Shown: positions 1-13,504 of the stretch, one piece after another | How positions within the stretch are numbered: position 1 is the stretch's first letter | How the letters are laid out: every line of letters begins with the position of its first letter | Assembly (NCBI GenBank): GCA_019614645.1 | Contig: JABWDB010000021.1 | Span: 3,162,001-3,226,000, forward strand | Source: Stratiolaelaps scimitus | Taxonomy: Eukaryota > Arthropoda > Arachnida > Mesostigmata > Laelapidae | DNA: 64,000 bases | Direction: 5' to 3' | The notes under the pieces: generated by a model | The model's database searches: none | What the model saw: only the letters and a program-made list of their open reading frames with translations | What the model was told of the DNA's origin: nothing | Translations under genes and position numbers: made by a program

Positions 1-1681
1 TGTAATATAGGCACAATTCTCTGCCATATAAAACTTGGCACATCCAGATACCTCTATGTATCATATCGTATAATAGTATTTGTATGATCGCTTGAGCATA
101 TTTTAAAGAGGCCCACACTTCCGAATATAAAGGCTGTGCCAGGTGGGTAAGCAATTATTGCAGGCGGAATACTCGCTTCGTTATGGCTTGCACCCTGCCC
201 TAAGACCACTGGATATATACAATTCGAATAGAACATATCCCCTTGCCAATAGAACGTATTCCAAACGAGAGTCGTATCTCCCGTCGAGGAGCAAAGACGT
301 ACGCCGCGATGCCTTGTGTCTTATCGTAGGTAATCGGCCCCCTATCGGGTGGTATACGATCACCCCCGGTAGAATCTAGATTACACCGATATTTATGAAG
401 ATCCTCCAACTCCACTTTACCATATTTTTGTGTCCGACAGGGACCGTCTAGACATTCCCCACATTTCATAATATATTCATTACATCATATATGATAATGT
501 TGCTTCGCTCAGGATGACGTTACTCGTCAGTGTTTCAAAGGATGGCAGGTCGAGGGTCGCCTTTATCCGTCTAGACGCGCGGTACATTTGAATGTGTGAA
601 CTAATTTTCCCGGCCTAAGGTTTGAGTTTCCGCTTAAGGCAATGTGTCAAATCATAAAATTTCTATTTTTGACCGTACGGCTATTCCGCAGCACCATCCT
701 ATCTCAACCTATCCGATCGGGGGTAGGTTCCATTTTCTCTTCGTGTCTTTTCTCTATTTCTCTGTTTGTCGGATTTTTTTCAAGAACCATTCTACCCTAC
801 CTCGATCGAAATGTAGTCATCATCTCAGCGGGAATGGAGGAAGCGGGCGGGGGTCTACGGTGCGGCCTTCACGTTCGGCCCCTAGTCGACTAGCTCGGCC
901 TTTTGTCGGCCTTCTTTCCTCGACTGCGGCGTCGAGAAAGCGGCTAGCGGCTCGAAGTCGGGGAGAGTTGTCTTGCAGAAATGCGAGCAGTCCATTCCTC
1001 CACCCCGACACCCCTCTCACGAACACACACACACACAGACACCTAACCCAGTCGTCTGCCATAGACGTGTATAGACATACACCCATACACAGAGATCCAA
1101 GGAGAGAAGAGACAGACAGGCCAGGCCGGTCCAAGCTGGTACACGCTGCTTGTCAGACACTCACTTTACCGACCAACCGACCGACCGACCAACCAACCAA
1201 ACAGCGAACGCGAATGAATGAACGAACGAGTGAGTCAGGAAGGAGGGGAGGCAGTGCTGCAAAATCCAGAACAGCAGTAACTCAGCAGTCCTTCAGGAGC
1301 GGCTGGGTTTGGATGGTCAAACAGCCCCCGTTCACTCGTTCCATCGTTCTTCTACGGGCAATGCTGATGGTGGTGGTGGTGGTGGTGGCGGTTGCGGCGG
1401 TGGCAACCGCGGTTGGCGTAGTAGAATAGTAGACGACGAGCGTTGGCGGGATGGAGACGGAGCTGCTCCAAGACTCAACGGATTCCTCTGTATGGCTCAT
1501 CCCTAGGCCCGCAGCGTACCCTGCCGACGCGGAGAACCCCACGTCGAGTCTCCTCCCCCCCGTGCGAAACGGTAGAAGAAGCGTTGGAGAGAGTGATGGG
1601 AAAAGACGAAAAAAAGGGGTAGATCGAGAGAAGAGAGAGTGGTTCTGGCGGCGGTGGTAGTGTTGGTGTGTGGAGCGGGTC

Positions 1682-1700
1682 TAGCTAGCTAGCTAGCTAG
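1682..1700. repeat. (TAGC)n microsatellite
   Basis: Nearly five tandem TAGC units; a self-complementary unit, so it can fold on either strand. Confidence 0.85.
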
Positions 1701-2497
1701 ATGGCGAACGACCGACCGACCGTCCGGGCGACGGACAGAACCCGAAGCCCTAGGCCTTTCGCCTCGAGCTGCTCCGGCCGAAGGCTTTCGGACGAGGCCA
1801 GCTGCCTGGACGGCTGCCGTGTAGAGCCACAGCCACATTGACTGTACACGCGTACGGCCGAGCCAAGGCAGAGCCGAAACACAGCACCGCCCCGTAGTGC
1901 ACAGCATAGAGAAGACCACGCGTAGCAGCACACTCACATCGACAGGAAGGCAGACCAGGCATACATACATGCGTCGAGACTCTCTCTCTTACAGAGAAAC
2001 CTTACCCACACAAGGGGTACACAGCCACATCTCCCGGCACACATCACCACACGCATCCTGCCGTGGAAGGAAGGCTTCCTTGCCTCTAGGGAGTAGTTCC
2101 TGGCCCAGAGGGCCCACCGGCAACGTCAATGGCCCGACCGAAGGGGTCTCAACTCTGGGGGACCCAACCAACTCTGGGGGGATCACAGGCTGGGGACGCC
2201 TAGGGGAACGCAGTCCGGGTCGGCTGCTGAGACCCTTGGGAACAGTGCTCGCTGGCAGCATCCATCGCTGCTAGAGCTGCTGCCGCCGCCACTGCCATCG
2301 AGGGCCGCCCAGCAGTCCGGATGGAACTCTGTCCCTCTGGCGTACGCGATCGTGTAGAGAACCTTGGGTAGGCTACGGGCTACCGGCTACTGCGAATACG
2401 GCGGCGAAGGAGACAATGCACTGTGCCACTCACGCAGAGTGCTCACAGCGAGTGAGAACCTGGGAAAAGTGGAGAGATACAGATAGAGAGCTAGGTA

Positions 2498-2498
<1 letters not shown>

Positions 2499-2532
<34 letters not shown>

Positions 2533-2582
2533 TATACATATGTATATATAAATAGCATATATATATATAAAGAGAGAGAGAG
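2499..2582. repeat. Imperfect TA microsatellite followed by GA repeat
   Basis: TA/ATA-type repeats with TATG interruptions run into an AG run at about 2570-2582, at the edge of the GC-rich block. Confidence 0.85.
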
Positions 2583-2969
2583 CTAGAGAAGGCAAAAAGT
2601 GGGCAGATTATAAATTTTATATGGCGATTCTACGAGAGTAACTCCAGCTGTAGTCTAGGGGGTGGCGGCTTCTGTTGTGTCCACTCAACAGCACATGCAC
2701 AATTATTATAGTACTTGACTGAAGTTCTGCATAGGTACCACAGATTGCACTATACAGAATACAGGTAGAACTCAAGTGAAGGCGCGAAAGAGAGAAAGAG
2801 CGAGCAGGAGATTAATAAAACAAAGTACACTGTCAATGATAGGGATGTCTGCACACAGATACATGTACAATCCAAGACATGTCTGAATAATTTCTAAGCA
2901 GCTCATTTTGTGGCTGGCCCGTTTCTGTGTTGCTTTCGTGTTCTGCTTTACTCAATGTTGAAATTGCAG

Positions 2970-3080
2970 TCGAGGAGGGCGACCATTCGGCACCATCAAC
3001 CGAGGATTCGTCCGAGAAGATGGTGGTATCCGTGTCCGCAGGGGATCTCGTTCTGTTCGAATCCGACCAAGATGAGAACA
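2970..3080 (+). CDS. Internal coding exon, N-terminal region of a ZNF423/ZNF521 (Oaz)-like zinc-finger factor
   Basis: This 111 bp exon lies between acceptor AATTGCAG and donor GTGAGT (3081-3086). It completes a codon begun upstream (1 base) and ends with 1 base left over, so it is phase 1 to phase 1 and holds 37 codons' worth of sequence. The peptide begins VEEGDHSAPSTEDSSEKM and ends LFESDQDEN; it is acidic and Ser/Thr-rich with no domain. Codons favour C or G in the third position, unlike the flanking AT-richer DNA. Human ZNF423, as I recall it, reads MSRRKQAKPRSVK then VEEGEAS, so VEEGDHS at the exon start is a good positional match. The leftover base 'a' joins the exon at 16794 in frame. 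In the family this region is a linker between an N-terminal repressor-recruiting motif and the first zinc finger. Identity rests mainly on the next exon; coding status is likelier than the exact name. Confidence 0.6.
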
Positions 3081-4999
3081 GTGAGTACTACAAACGCTTA
3101 ACTCGATTTAGTTAGTTAATTCAACGAGTGAGGGAAGCTATTGCAGCGACAATTTTTTTAATGGCGTTTCAATTTGCCGTTGCTATTGGCCGCATTTATC
3201 ATTAAGAGTCTGCTATCGCACACACGAAGGTTAATTACCTTTTTTTCCATTCTAGGATTATCTCTAACGTCGGCGAAATGTCACTGTATAAAAAACCTAT
3301 GATGTTTTACTGTTATTTCGGTGCAGGATGAACCCACATTTGGGTACTTAATGATAATTTCGCTCCTGGTGATCACTGTGTCTAACGGCTAATATTTGCA
3401 TGTAACACATACCTATTACGTACATATGCAAAAGCTATGCGTAAGATATCTAAGTGCTCGTAATTAAAGTTTATTGAAAAGGCATCGCCTACATACATAG
3501 GGGAGATACCTTATGACATCAAATTCGAATGTCGTTGAGTTTTGGAGGCCTTTCGAAGGGATGTGATCGTATCAGTCTATTGGCATGTTTATAGTCTATA
3601 GCCATAAGCTAGTTGCAATCTCTCTCGTGACTCTAGAATGTTGATAATGTTCTATACTTCGCTGTATCAGATATCGAAATTAGAAGATTTTATCTTGAAG
3701 TGTTGATGACAGCGTGAAATCACTTCAGGATTCGTTAATTATCTTATCGCTATGTTCTTGGTGTAATATTCGGCAGCAAAAACTCCCCAAAGCAGTAGCC
3801 ACAAGCGTATATAATTGGTTACACACGTATCAGTTACTAAATTCAAAGTCGAACAAAGTAAATCTCTACATCTTCTCAACACTCGATCCGGCGTAGCATG
3901 ACGCATTTCGCATATGATAGCTGTGTTGAGGCAGGTAGCACTCGGTTCTGTTACCGATGGTGCTGCGATCTTCGAGTAAATGGCGTCTGCTGCCACAACT
4001 GTTACACGCGCAACCGGTCAAAGTTACAACTTAACTTTTCTCTCTTTCTTTCTTTCTCTCTATCTGTCTATCTTCCTCTCTCTCTTGCTTTTTCCTTGCA
4101 TCTGCTAAATAATCAAAACGACTAAAAACGTATGTCATATCCCCCCGGCTGCGGCCGCTCTGGACGGATTGAAACAAAGAAGCCAATTCGTCCAAACACA
4201 ATGAAGGCAAGCTGACCTCTTGCTTTTTTCGATGTCACTCACTCAGCGCTTTTCGGCGCCTTCGTTCACAATGCCAGCACCGATCGATAGTGTCCGACCA
4301 CAAGTGTCACCGGTAACAAACAACAAAAAAAAATAGAAAATAATACAGAGCGTTTCTCCGCTTGAGAAGGCGACGAATGTTGATTTTTATCAAACATCAA
4401 TTTTAGGGCTCCTCTTTGACTGTCGCCGTGGTGCGGCGTCGTTCACAGAAAACGTCGAAAAATATCGAAGTCTGTTGCTTTCATTCTCTCTCTTATTATA
4501 TCGGTCCTTCTCTCTGGGTCTCTCTCTCTCTCACGCGTTGAAGATCAGAATGCGGACTGCGGTCACACAACAGAGCGTCGCTTGGCTTCGGGACACAATG
4601 TTCGGAGATGAACGTTGTCCACGACTGCACGGACGGTCCGATAGACGTAAATGAGTCAACAGCAGACAGGACAGCAGATGACGGGGGAAATAGCAGTAAA
4701 ATCGTATCGAGATATTTCAATCCATGTATATATATATATATACGCTCGTGTACCGGGGGACTTCAACTTGAATCTAATCTAGTGATGCTTTAGGGTTGCT
4801 TCTCTCCAACGAAGCTGTCGTACCACTTACTGTAACGGTCATGATAACCGTGTCGCAGAACGATAGTAAAAACATTGTAGATACAGCAACATATTGAGCG
4901 CGACCTGTAAAAGCGGCATGAAACCACTAATAGTTTAATGAGAATACGTTAAGTTAGCAAATGTTGTATACTTGTATTCACTCTCCCCCTCTCTCTCGT

Positions 5000-7100
5000 G
5001 TCCTTCGTCTATCAAGTGACAAGAGGGATGGCCGCTGTAGCAGCAGCAGCAGCAGCAGGACCAAATGTATTGATAGAACTCCTTCTTGACCTGCTCCCTC
5101 CCTCCCTACCTACCTATCTGATGTCAGAACAGAACATGGTCATAAAAACCGCCCTAACGTTGACGCACCCCCACCAGTAACTGTCTCGGCTCAGCCGAAT
5201 GAGCAGACGAAGAGGGTTTTCCCCACAGTGGGAAAAGGCTCTGAGCGGCTCTTAGGAGGAGATCGGGAGGACCGCAGAGGCCAATGGTGGGGTGCTGAAA
5301 ACGCACTGCGTTTCCCTGTCGACAGGCCACCGGGAACGATACTACTGCTGTGCTACGACGGCCACAGGCAGTAGCAGCTGTAGCTCCTGCAGCGGTGGCT
5401 GTCACCGAGTATACACTTCTTCGTCTTCTTCTACTCCTCTTACCACTTCGTGAAAGAGGAATAAAAGAGTATGCTGTGCGACGGGGCTCCTGAAGTGAGG
5501 ACCTCAAGCGTAGAGTGGGGCTTTTCCTATATCAATTCGGTCTGTCGGTCCGTCGGTTGGTTGGTTGGCTGGTTCACCAGTCGGTTCGTTCGCTGCTCCG
5601 TTCGGCTTTTTCGTTTCGTCTGTGTGGTCCGTATAGGCTATGGAGAGGAGTAGGGGAGATGAGTGGGGTAGAGGTCGGTTTGGGGCCAGGTCGCTCAGAA
5701 GTCCAACCCAACGAGGCCTTTCGGGTGCATTAGCATTGGTCAAGAATGCAGCGGCCGCTACGCTCTATGCCAGCTACTAGCCAGAGAGCTACCCTGGCTG
5801 GCAGCGGTGGTCGGCGTTGCTCTCCCAACCGCCGTCACCAATGCTCAGTTCGTCCTGCTGGACGTTCTCAGATCCTTATTCGGTCTATGCGTTGCATTCC
5901 ATTGGGTGTCCCCGTGCGTCCCTAAGGTGTTGAGTCGCTGAGGACTCGATGCGCACGCTGAGATGCGCTGTCTGTCGAATAGGCCAACTGGCTGGCTAGC
6001 GAGCTAGGTGAGGTGAAATGTGGTGCTGAGCTGTGTGTAAAAGGGGAATCCTGAGTTAGAAGGAACGTATCTGACTGGATGGAATAGGCGTCTCCCCAAG
6101 CCGTTTGGCCGTGAAGACTGTGAGGGTCCGAAGGTGGCGGTTGTCTAGGATGCTGCTGAGGTGTAGTAGAGGAAAGGCTGGGATAGGATAGGGCATACGA
6201 GTCATGGACGTCGAAGGGAGTCGGCAGCAAGGTGCCCAGAAGGGGGAAGGACGCCAGAGGGTGGTAAAGCGAACGAACCTCCAGGCACGGTACCTGGAGG
6301 CTTGGCTGGAATTAGGCGAGTTGCCTTGCGCTTGCATATTCCCAAGGGGCACCAGGGTCGTGGCGGGTCCTGCCAAAGGGGGTTGGAGGGAAGCGCGCGG
6401 GGAAGCGTGCAACGCGCGGGGGACCTACAGCCGCCAACGTCTATGCCGCCGTGAATACGCCAAGCGGCCACTTGGGTCCAGATGGCTGGCTGGCAAGTAA
6501 ACTTTTTGACGGCGGACCCCTCAGTAGTTGATCTACTTTTTCCATGATGCATAACTGCTGGCCTTCAGCCCCAACATCCCAAGTGCCGAACAGACTCAGA
6601 TACACAGGCGTATATACACACACACACACTCCCAGGCACATACTACACCCAAGTATACTGCGCCGCCGAAACCAACGAAGAAGAAGCTTGGTACGATCGT
6701 GCTGCCGCGACGCTGGCGCCAGCAGCATTGGAGGGATGTGAGGACGACCTCTGGGACGAGCAATTTGCGATAGTGAGTGACTCGACGGCGCGCGCGCGCG
6801 CTCGCCCGCCAGTCGGAGCGACCTGCCGACTCCCAGACACACGGCCTCACCCGTCTGCATGCCACGATTTCCGGCCCACGACGACGACCTATGGAGGCCG
6901 ATTCTCGCGCAAGCCCCATCGCGCCTTGCCTCGCACATAGACATATACTGCGTCGGGTGGCAGCGTCCCAGACGCCTTGCATTCTGCTCCAGATGTCGGA
7001 TGCCAACCAGACAGTAACGGGGGCAGCAGCCGCAGTAGTCCGTGTAGCTGCCGTCTCTGCATATCTCGCATGCTTTTAGTTACCCAGAAAAACACATCTG
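5000..7100. other. GC-rich low-complexity block in the 13.7 kb intron
   Basis: A (CAG)6 run (5041-5058), GGTN/GGTY tetranucleotides (about 5540-5600), and an alternating CG run at about 6787-6800 occur in GC-rich DNA with several frames open on both strands. No domain or splice-bounded exon was recognised. Confidence 0.45.
5041..5058. repeat. (CAG)6 microsatellite
   Basis: Six perfect CAG units in the GC-rich block. Confidence 0.9.
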
Positions 7101-10100
7101 GACATACGACTCTGTAAACGCTCCTCCAGGACACTAGTTATGCCGAGTAGCACAAGATCTCTGCTCTCTCGCTCTGAACGACAACTGACATCATTGCCAC
7201 AATCTCTTTTGGAAGGTCACAACAGAAGCAGTAGCCAGATAAGATACGTTGATAGTGGATAGGGTATCGGCGTTATTTCGTGTTATCCTTTTCTGTCTGT
7301 ATCTATCCACTTATATATCTAGTTTATTATATTATATGTGATTATGTATCTCGTTTATTAGATTATGCTGCATCTATTCCGCGAAGTCTAGTATGGCGTG
7401 GAGCTTACAGAGGATACTGAGTGGGACGGAAAAACCTTGAGAAGTTTTGCAGATCTTTGTCTCTGTGATCTGAGTGTGCGGATTAATGTGAGCTTGTGCT
7501 TCGCCTGTGTCTGTCTGTCTATCCCTGGGCTTCGTTAGTCCCCAGAGACCCTTGGCAATAAGCAGACCAGCGTCGATATGCTTCGTCCGTATCGCCTTGG
7601 GATAGCCGCCTCTTAAGGCAAGGTTACACATAGTCTCACCTAGTGATTGACGCTCTACCTGTGACGTACCCTGTCTACAACCCTAGTTTCTCCATTGTGT
7701 GGCCACGTTTTGACCAGCGTATTTAGAATACTGGATCAACTAGCCTACAATACGCACACAAGATCCGGCACAACCTTTTCGAATTCAAAGTCGTTAGGCT
7801 ACGAAAGATACTGTAGGCCCATATCTACACAGAGAGGTCTCTAACATCGTTCAGGTGACATTAAATCGATGCGACCTGACAACCTGTGGATTTACAGTCT
7901 CTTATGCAACATTACGATGTATTGTGTCGTAACTATTGTCAAAAATGTATATGCAACTACCGTTGGACCTCAGTATAGATTTCTATAAATGTCGAGGAAA
8001 ACAATCGTACCAATTCATACACGCCTGTTTTGTTCAAATTCTGAAGATACATCTCTACTGTTCGTGCTCAAAGAGATGTGTTCTGAACTTTCGCACTTAC
8101 TACTCGCTTCCCATGACCCATTAAGTGGACATACAATCGCTGTATCTATCGGTAACAGCTAGCTGCTATTTCCTGTTCGCGATGATGACGAAGCAGAGTT
8201 AAGATGGAACGGTTTTACAATTCAATTTAGTTTTAAAAATCGTGCGAAAGCGAGACTTTCCCTTGCAAAGCAAGCGGCAGTCATCGAACGAAATAGCGAG
8301 CGACGACGACGCCGGCGCTGTCGTGCTACCACGAGTTCATTAACCCTGTTCCTCATCTTCGTGAAGCTGTTTCCGATTCGGCCTAAGACCTATCTACCGT
8401 TCAGTAGGTGAGCCCGTGAAGTAAACATCACCGCTGAATGAAATTTTATGCTGTGATTGGCTTCTACGCGGCCTCTGTCGCCGCATCCTCATCGCCGTCC
8501 TCATGTCCGCGACGTCCGACCACCCTCTGCCTGCTCGCGCGCACATACAGGTAGACATGTGTAAGGTCAATTGTAGACGGACAAGGCGCTTTCCGTGAGT
8601 CCGAAACTATTCATAGCATTGACGACACGACATTACCTGATCTGCGGTCTATGAAATCAGTTTCCTCTGTTGACTAGATGAACAATTCGATCGAGCTGAA
8701 TCGAGACAAGGCTGGATTTACCTCATTGGGCTTCTGTGTTCTGACAGGTCGCAGACAGGTGTACTCGTCTGCTGCTTCTGGCCACTTATTTTCAAGAAGT
8801 AAACACTCATTGAATAGATAGATGAATGTTTATGTAGATCGTTTCGTATAGAGCTTGCTGGTTTCGTTCTCCTCGCTCACCTTACCATATTTCTCTTACA
8901 TCGATGTTCTGTTACCCCTGTCATGCTACTTGTAACTCTACTAGTGCACACGTACACATAACCGCTCTCCCAGGGCTCTCTGCCTTCGTCCTCTTGCACC
9001 ATGAACCGTCGACGTCCCAAGACTTCTCGTCTTGTCATCGAGCATTACCACGGAGATCCATCTATCCATCATTGAACAATCAATCGTTTGAAACCCGCGG
9101 GTCCGCCCGCCGATCGCCGGCTTCGTGTCTTCGTTTTGACGTCGCCCCGTTGGCCGTGGCGTTGACGTTGACGTGGACTATCGATCGTCCACCCCATAGA
9201 CGAAAAATATGGAAGCACGCGCACCGTCGCAGCAACCGTAACAACCACTAGCTGCGCGTTGTTTCCGTTCGTCTGCTGTCTTGGTCAAGGTACACAATTA
9301 CTAACACACATGTGCCCATAGACTTGTCAGTCTATCCATAGGCATTATCGGTAGTGGCGGTAGTGGCAGTACCACAAAGCTCTCACGGCTGCTACCTACA
9401 GATGGCAAACAGCCGCGGCGAAGACAAACCCAAAGTCCAATGCGCAGACAGATCAATGTGTGTACACAATACTCACACAAAAAGGCATATTTACTCCAGA
9501 CTTTCCGGTCATACGGGTAAACTACTTTATTCGCTCTGCGCGGTCTTACCCTTGTGTTCGTGCGTATGTGTGTGTGTGAGCGCATGCGAGCTCACCACTG
9601 TTTGTGTATTTACAAATGAAGAAACGATGGAACGTGGCTCAGGTCACTTGTCGTGAACTGCCCACACCAAAGCAATGTCATAATTCGCCAATACACACAT
9701 GTGCTCGTAGGGGCACACACAGGAACGGTCAGCTAACCATACAGTGACCAGTGTTCACATGTAGAAAAATAGGCAGGGATTCGATATGTAATTGATTTCG
9801 TGAGTGTTCACTCAGCTCGATGTCAGAAAGCGACACTGCTGGTAGTCCGTGTGTCTATCTATATATCGATCGATCTACCTACTTACATGTTCTCAAATAA
9901 GAACAGCAGCAGTACTTGTTGGGCGGCACCGTTGCGGGCTTGGGGATCTTAGTCGAGGATCGATTCGATGAATGGCGCGGTGGCAGCGGTGATGGCGCGG
10001 TGATGACATGGAGCTATGAGAATGGACACACAACATCTAATAGTAATAATAATAATCCCATGGTGGAACCAATAATACCAACAAGTTTAAGAAGACAAAA

Positions 10101-11320
10101 CAACACTTGTGTACATTTGCTTAACATTTTACCGTAGTTAGGTGCAATATATGCAATCATTGTTGAGGGGAATGGCTCTCGAAGTGTCAAACAATAACCT
10201 TTGGTTGGTGACTAGGCTTAGCATCTATAACAAACTATACGGTTAGTTGCACAGATTAAGATTAGTGAGGTGTCACACTCCATAGTGGGGCCACTGTCCG
10301 GTATAGAAACAATTTAATTTACAATATGTTCTGTTAAGTCCAGCAATTTGCTAGAATGCTGTTGGGGGCACAACCCACTCGTTCATTCGTGATTACTTTT
10401 TCGAAACATTTACACAATGGATGACGATGAAATGTTCGAGGACCACCGCGTAATTAGAAAAATGAAAAAAAGTAATGGTCGACGCGGTGATTTGGATTAG
10501 TTGCTTGTTTATTCGAGCCTCGTAACACAGCAGTCAGATAGATTCTTCTTTAAAATGCAAGCGGTTTCTATTGACTGGACTCATCAAATTATTCTTTATC
10601 ATGTCGTATTTTTGTATTATTGAGAGGGTTAAGCACGCATGTTAAATCAAGAGGGAACAAATGCCTAGCCAACTAGTCATCATCGCATGTCGATCCTGAA
10701 CGGGTGACCTTCAAAGGTTAACCGTTACGACAGCGATATAAACCACTTCATAAAGCCCTATGTGGCGTTAGAATCATATAATTGTAGCGCGTATTAACAA
10801 TTAACGACCTACATTTGACCTGAAGTGGAAATATCGTTCAAAATATATACGTTAAATATATACGGCATACACCAAAAACAATGACGTCAATATTAGTCAT
10901 CATGGGGCAGATGTCAAAATCTGCTTCCAGATATCCCCGCATACGGTTTCGATTGTCCGAGTTCAAAATAGACGTAACTGATTAACTAATTATATAATAA
11001 CTGTAATCACATAATATTATAGTACAACACTCAATATATCAAATGCAAAACATATAATACAATCGATATCAATAAGGACGTCAATAGAGGATAATATTTA
11101 AATCTGCAAAACACGTTTCAAAATCACTTGTATAGTAGAGTAATAAAATGTACACTACATAAATCAGAGCAAAGTAAAAATTTCTATTACGAGCTGGAAA
11201 AATTGAGATATTGAAAATCGGAAACTATTGTATTTTTGGATTTACAATTTCTAAATTAATAATGAGCGTAAATATGCGTGCGCCGTATGTCATCTTGAAT
11301 GGAGGCAACAATATTGTTAC

Positions 11321-11525
11321 GCCGACCCATAAAATATGACACGGCTATCGTACTGCACCATGTTCTTATTATTGAACGGTTTGAATTCAAAGAGAAATGC
11401 TAGGGGCCTTCACGCCGCCCACTTCCTAATTGTTGTCTCTCACTACCCGCCAAATTTGAATTCAAACGGTTCAATATTAAGAACACGGCGCAAGACGATA
11501 GCCGTGCCATATTTTATGGGTCGGC
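11321..11525. repeat. Foldback inverted repeat with 71 bp arms and a 63 bp centre
   Basis: The left arm 11321-11391 (starts GCCGACCCATAAAATATG, ends TTTGAATTCAAA) pairs with the right arm 11455-11525, which is its reverse complement with about 7 mismatches, roughly 90% identity. The central 63 bp (11392-11454) is unrelated to the arms. Outside the arms, pairing falls off within a few bases (TTAC on the left against CTAA on the right); I see no clear target-site duplication beyond a possible TA or TTA. Terminal inverted repeats around a short non-coding core fit a MITE or foldback element; a transcript across it would fold into one long hairpin. It lies in an AT-rich part of the intron. No copy elsewhere in the window was noticed. 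Confidence 0.8.
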
Positions 11526-11589
11526 CTAATATAATACAGGTTTCAGTTGAGGTCAGTATTTGACCTCGCTTGTCATTGGCTCTTACTCC

Positions 11590-11612
11590 TATATATATAT
11601 ATATATATATAT
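11590..11612. repeat. (TA)n microsatellite
   Basis: Uninterrupted TA dinucleotides about 65 bp after the foldback repeat. Confidence 0.9.
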
Positions 11613-12028
11613 TCAGCCTGAATAGGATTTTCAAGCGTTAACAGTTATCTAAACAATAGAGGTGAACGATCAGTATCCATTGCTCGATATAATAATAGTG
11701 TCCATTTTATCGCACTTGAACAGCCTCGATGGCAATAACTGTCAACCTAATGTCCATGTATATAAGACAATCAAAATAAACGAATGATGAAATAATGTGT
11801 TTGCGTTTGTCAGACACCCAAGGATGAGCAGTAAGTATATGATCTCATTTGATCACACCATATGATCTCTGAGACATCATGGTTCATGATACTGGAGGCA
11901 ACGCCTATGGGAAAATAGCACGTACTATTAAACGAAATCACAACATCTCCTCGCGAAGACTCACCTCGGACACAATAAACATCAAATTTGACGTTACACA
12001 CAACATTAAATCCGACACCGTCCCGTGG

Positions 12029-12058
12029 TCTGCTACCTGGAAGTTAACAGGTAGCAGA
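12029..12058. repeat. Perfect 11 bp stem-loop
   Basis: TCTGCTACCTG (12029-12039) and CAGGTAGCAGA (12048-12058) are exact reverse complements around an 8-base loop. Flanks do not extend the pairing far (CCGTGG against GTCCGC). Confidence 0.7.
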
Positions 12059-12992
12059 GTCCGCAAGCACATTTTATATCACTTTCTTTAGGTCACTATC
12101 TAGCCCATCATATAAATAATACGTAAGGTCAGTGTGATCGCAGGCTGATCGTCAGCGTCAGCCTATCTGTGCCTTCATGGGCATATCATATCATATAGAC
12201 GTCGCTCTCACTCTGTATTGGTATTGCTCTCTCGTGTCGTTCAACTGAATAAGAAATGAGGCAACTGCTCTCTCACTCTCAGAGCATCGAGAAACGAATC
12301 ACTCACCAGTAGTGTAACCGTCCCAGCAGAAGCTGCTGCTGTTGCTGTCACCGCCATCGCTACCGTCACCGAACAGCAGCAGCAGTAGCAACAGTAGTAG
12401 TTCAGTGCCGGCAATGAAGCACCGATCAATCGCAGAGAATCGCGAGTAGCCACTACAAGTAGTGAGTGGTTCCGTTGTCGGTAGTGGCCTGTTGTTATTG
12501 CAGCGGGGGCCAAAACACAGTGTTACGCAAACAAACTCTGCTCCGGCAGCATTCCGCACATTCTCTACCATCATCCAATTCCTCTCTCTCTCTCACTCTA
12601 TATCCTCTTCCGCTGCCCTTATCGTGACACTTAATCGTTTCGCGTTGCTATGCGGTCGATCCCAAGAGCGCCTATCTGCTTACCTATATACCTAGGTTTG
12701 GCAGGCCTAGCACACTAACAAGGCTATCTCAAGGCATCTTCTCAAGACTCCCTGAACTCGCTACAACATTGATCACCGTAGGATGGAGGCACACATCATT
12801 CTCTCTTGTCTTAACAACACATTAGGTAGGTAGGCAGACTGAGGGGATGAAGGTGTTGAGACAGCGTCAGCAGCCTTTCTGTATAACATTTCGTCGGTTC
12901 TCGCCTTCTCGCTTGATCAGCCTTTGATTGGCCTCTCAACATCATTATCCACGTAGATGTGGTAGTTAAGTTGTCCTCATTACATAAAAGAC

Positions 12993-13026
12993 CGTATATA
13001 TATATAGATATATATATATATATAGG
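12993..13026. repeat. Interrupted (TA)n microsatellite
   Basis: Two TA runs separated by AGATA. Confidence 0.8.
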
Positions 13027-13484
13027 ATATAGGTGTATGGGTACAATACGCGCTGCTAATTTGTTCAACAAGCACAAGTTTTGCCTGCCCGTTTTGCAAC
13101 ACTATTCGCTTGAAATGTGTTTAGCGAATCAATTGGCTAAAAGAGGAGCGCTTCGATTCGAAGGCTTCGAGCAAACTCAGTTGCTTTCAATTACGATGGA
13201 ACCTTACATCTCGTACAGGAGTATGTGGTAGTCTGCCCAAGGAGCGTCACTGCTCACACATATACTTACATATGTATAATATAATATATTAGTAAATACT
13301 GAATATTTTAAGACGGGGAAGAGGAGGAAGTTTGTGCACATATGCATAATATGTATTTTATAGTATTTATTATATACGACAACATCGTGATAGGGATTAT
13401 TCTCATCACTATTTAGAGCAAGATAGAATTTAGTGACGATCCCACCAACCACCACATGTGATTAACCTACAACGATTACTACTA

Positions 13485-13504
13485 ATATATATATATATAT
13501 ATAT
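13485..13504. repeat. (AT)10 microsatellite
   Basis: Perfect AT dinucleotides. Confidence 0.9.

Larger units (their letters stand above)
1..2969. other. Non-coding sequence upstream of the first recognised exon, with a GC-rich block
   Basis: This stretch ends at the splice acceptor AATTGCAG (AG at 2968-2969). I recognise no exon in it. About 820-2450 is GC-rich and rich in CG, with ACCN-type tetranucleotide runs (about 1165-1200), GGT repeats (about 1369-1390) and a TAGC run (1682-1700). The long open frames here, including one of about 260 codons, are low-complexity and switch composition with the repeats, so I do not call them genes. If the downstream gene is a ZNF423/521-type factor, its first coding exon (MSRRKQ in vertebrates) should lie 5' of 2970. 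I looked for an ATG followed by codons for SRRKQ and did not see one, so that exon is probably outside the window. The GC-rich block could be a promoter or CpG-island-like region, but nothing in the sequence proves it. Confidence 0.5.

Noticed and set aside
644..1429. 261-codon plus-strand open frame
   Set aside because: Its second half is repeat-derived (Thr/Pro, then Val/Ala runs), composition changes along its length, and there is no recognisable motif.
11814..11830. A 17-base 'microexon' between TTTGTCAG and GTAAGT
   Set aside because: Splice-like hexamers this close together are expected by chance in 64 kb, and 17 bases carry no testable coding signal.
12299..12574. Minus-strand frame ending at CTG|GTGAGT
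   Set aside because: Leu and Ser runs come from CAG/CTG repeats; no acceptor or domain.
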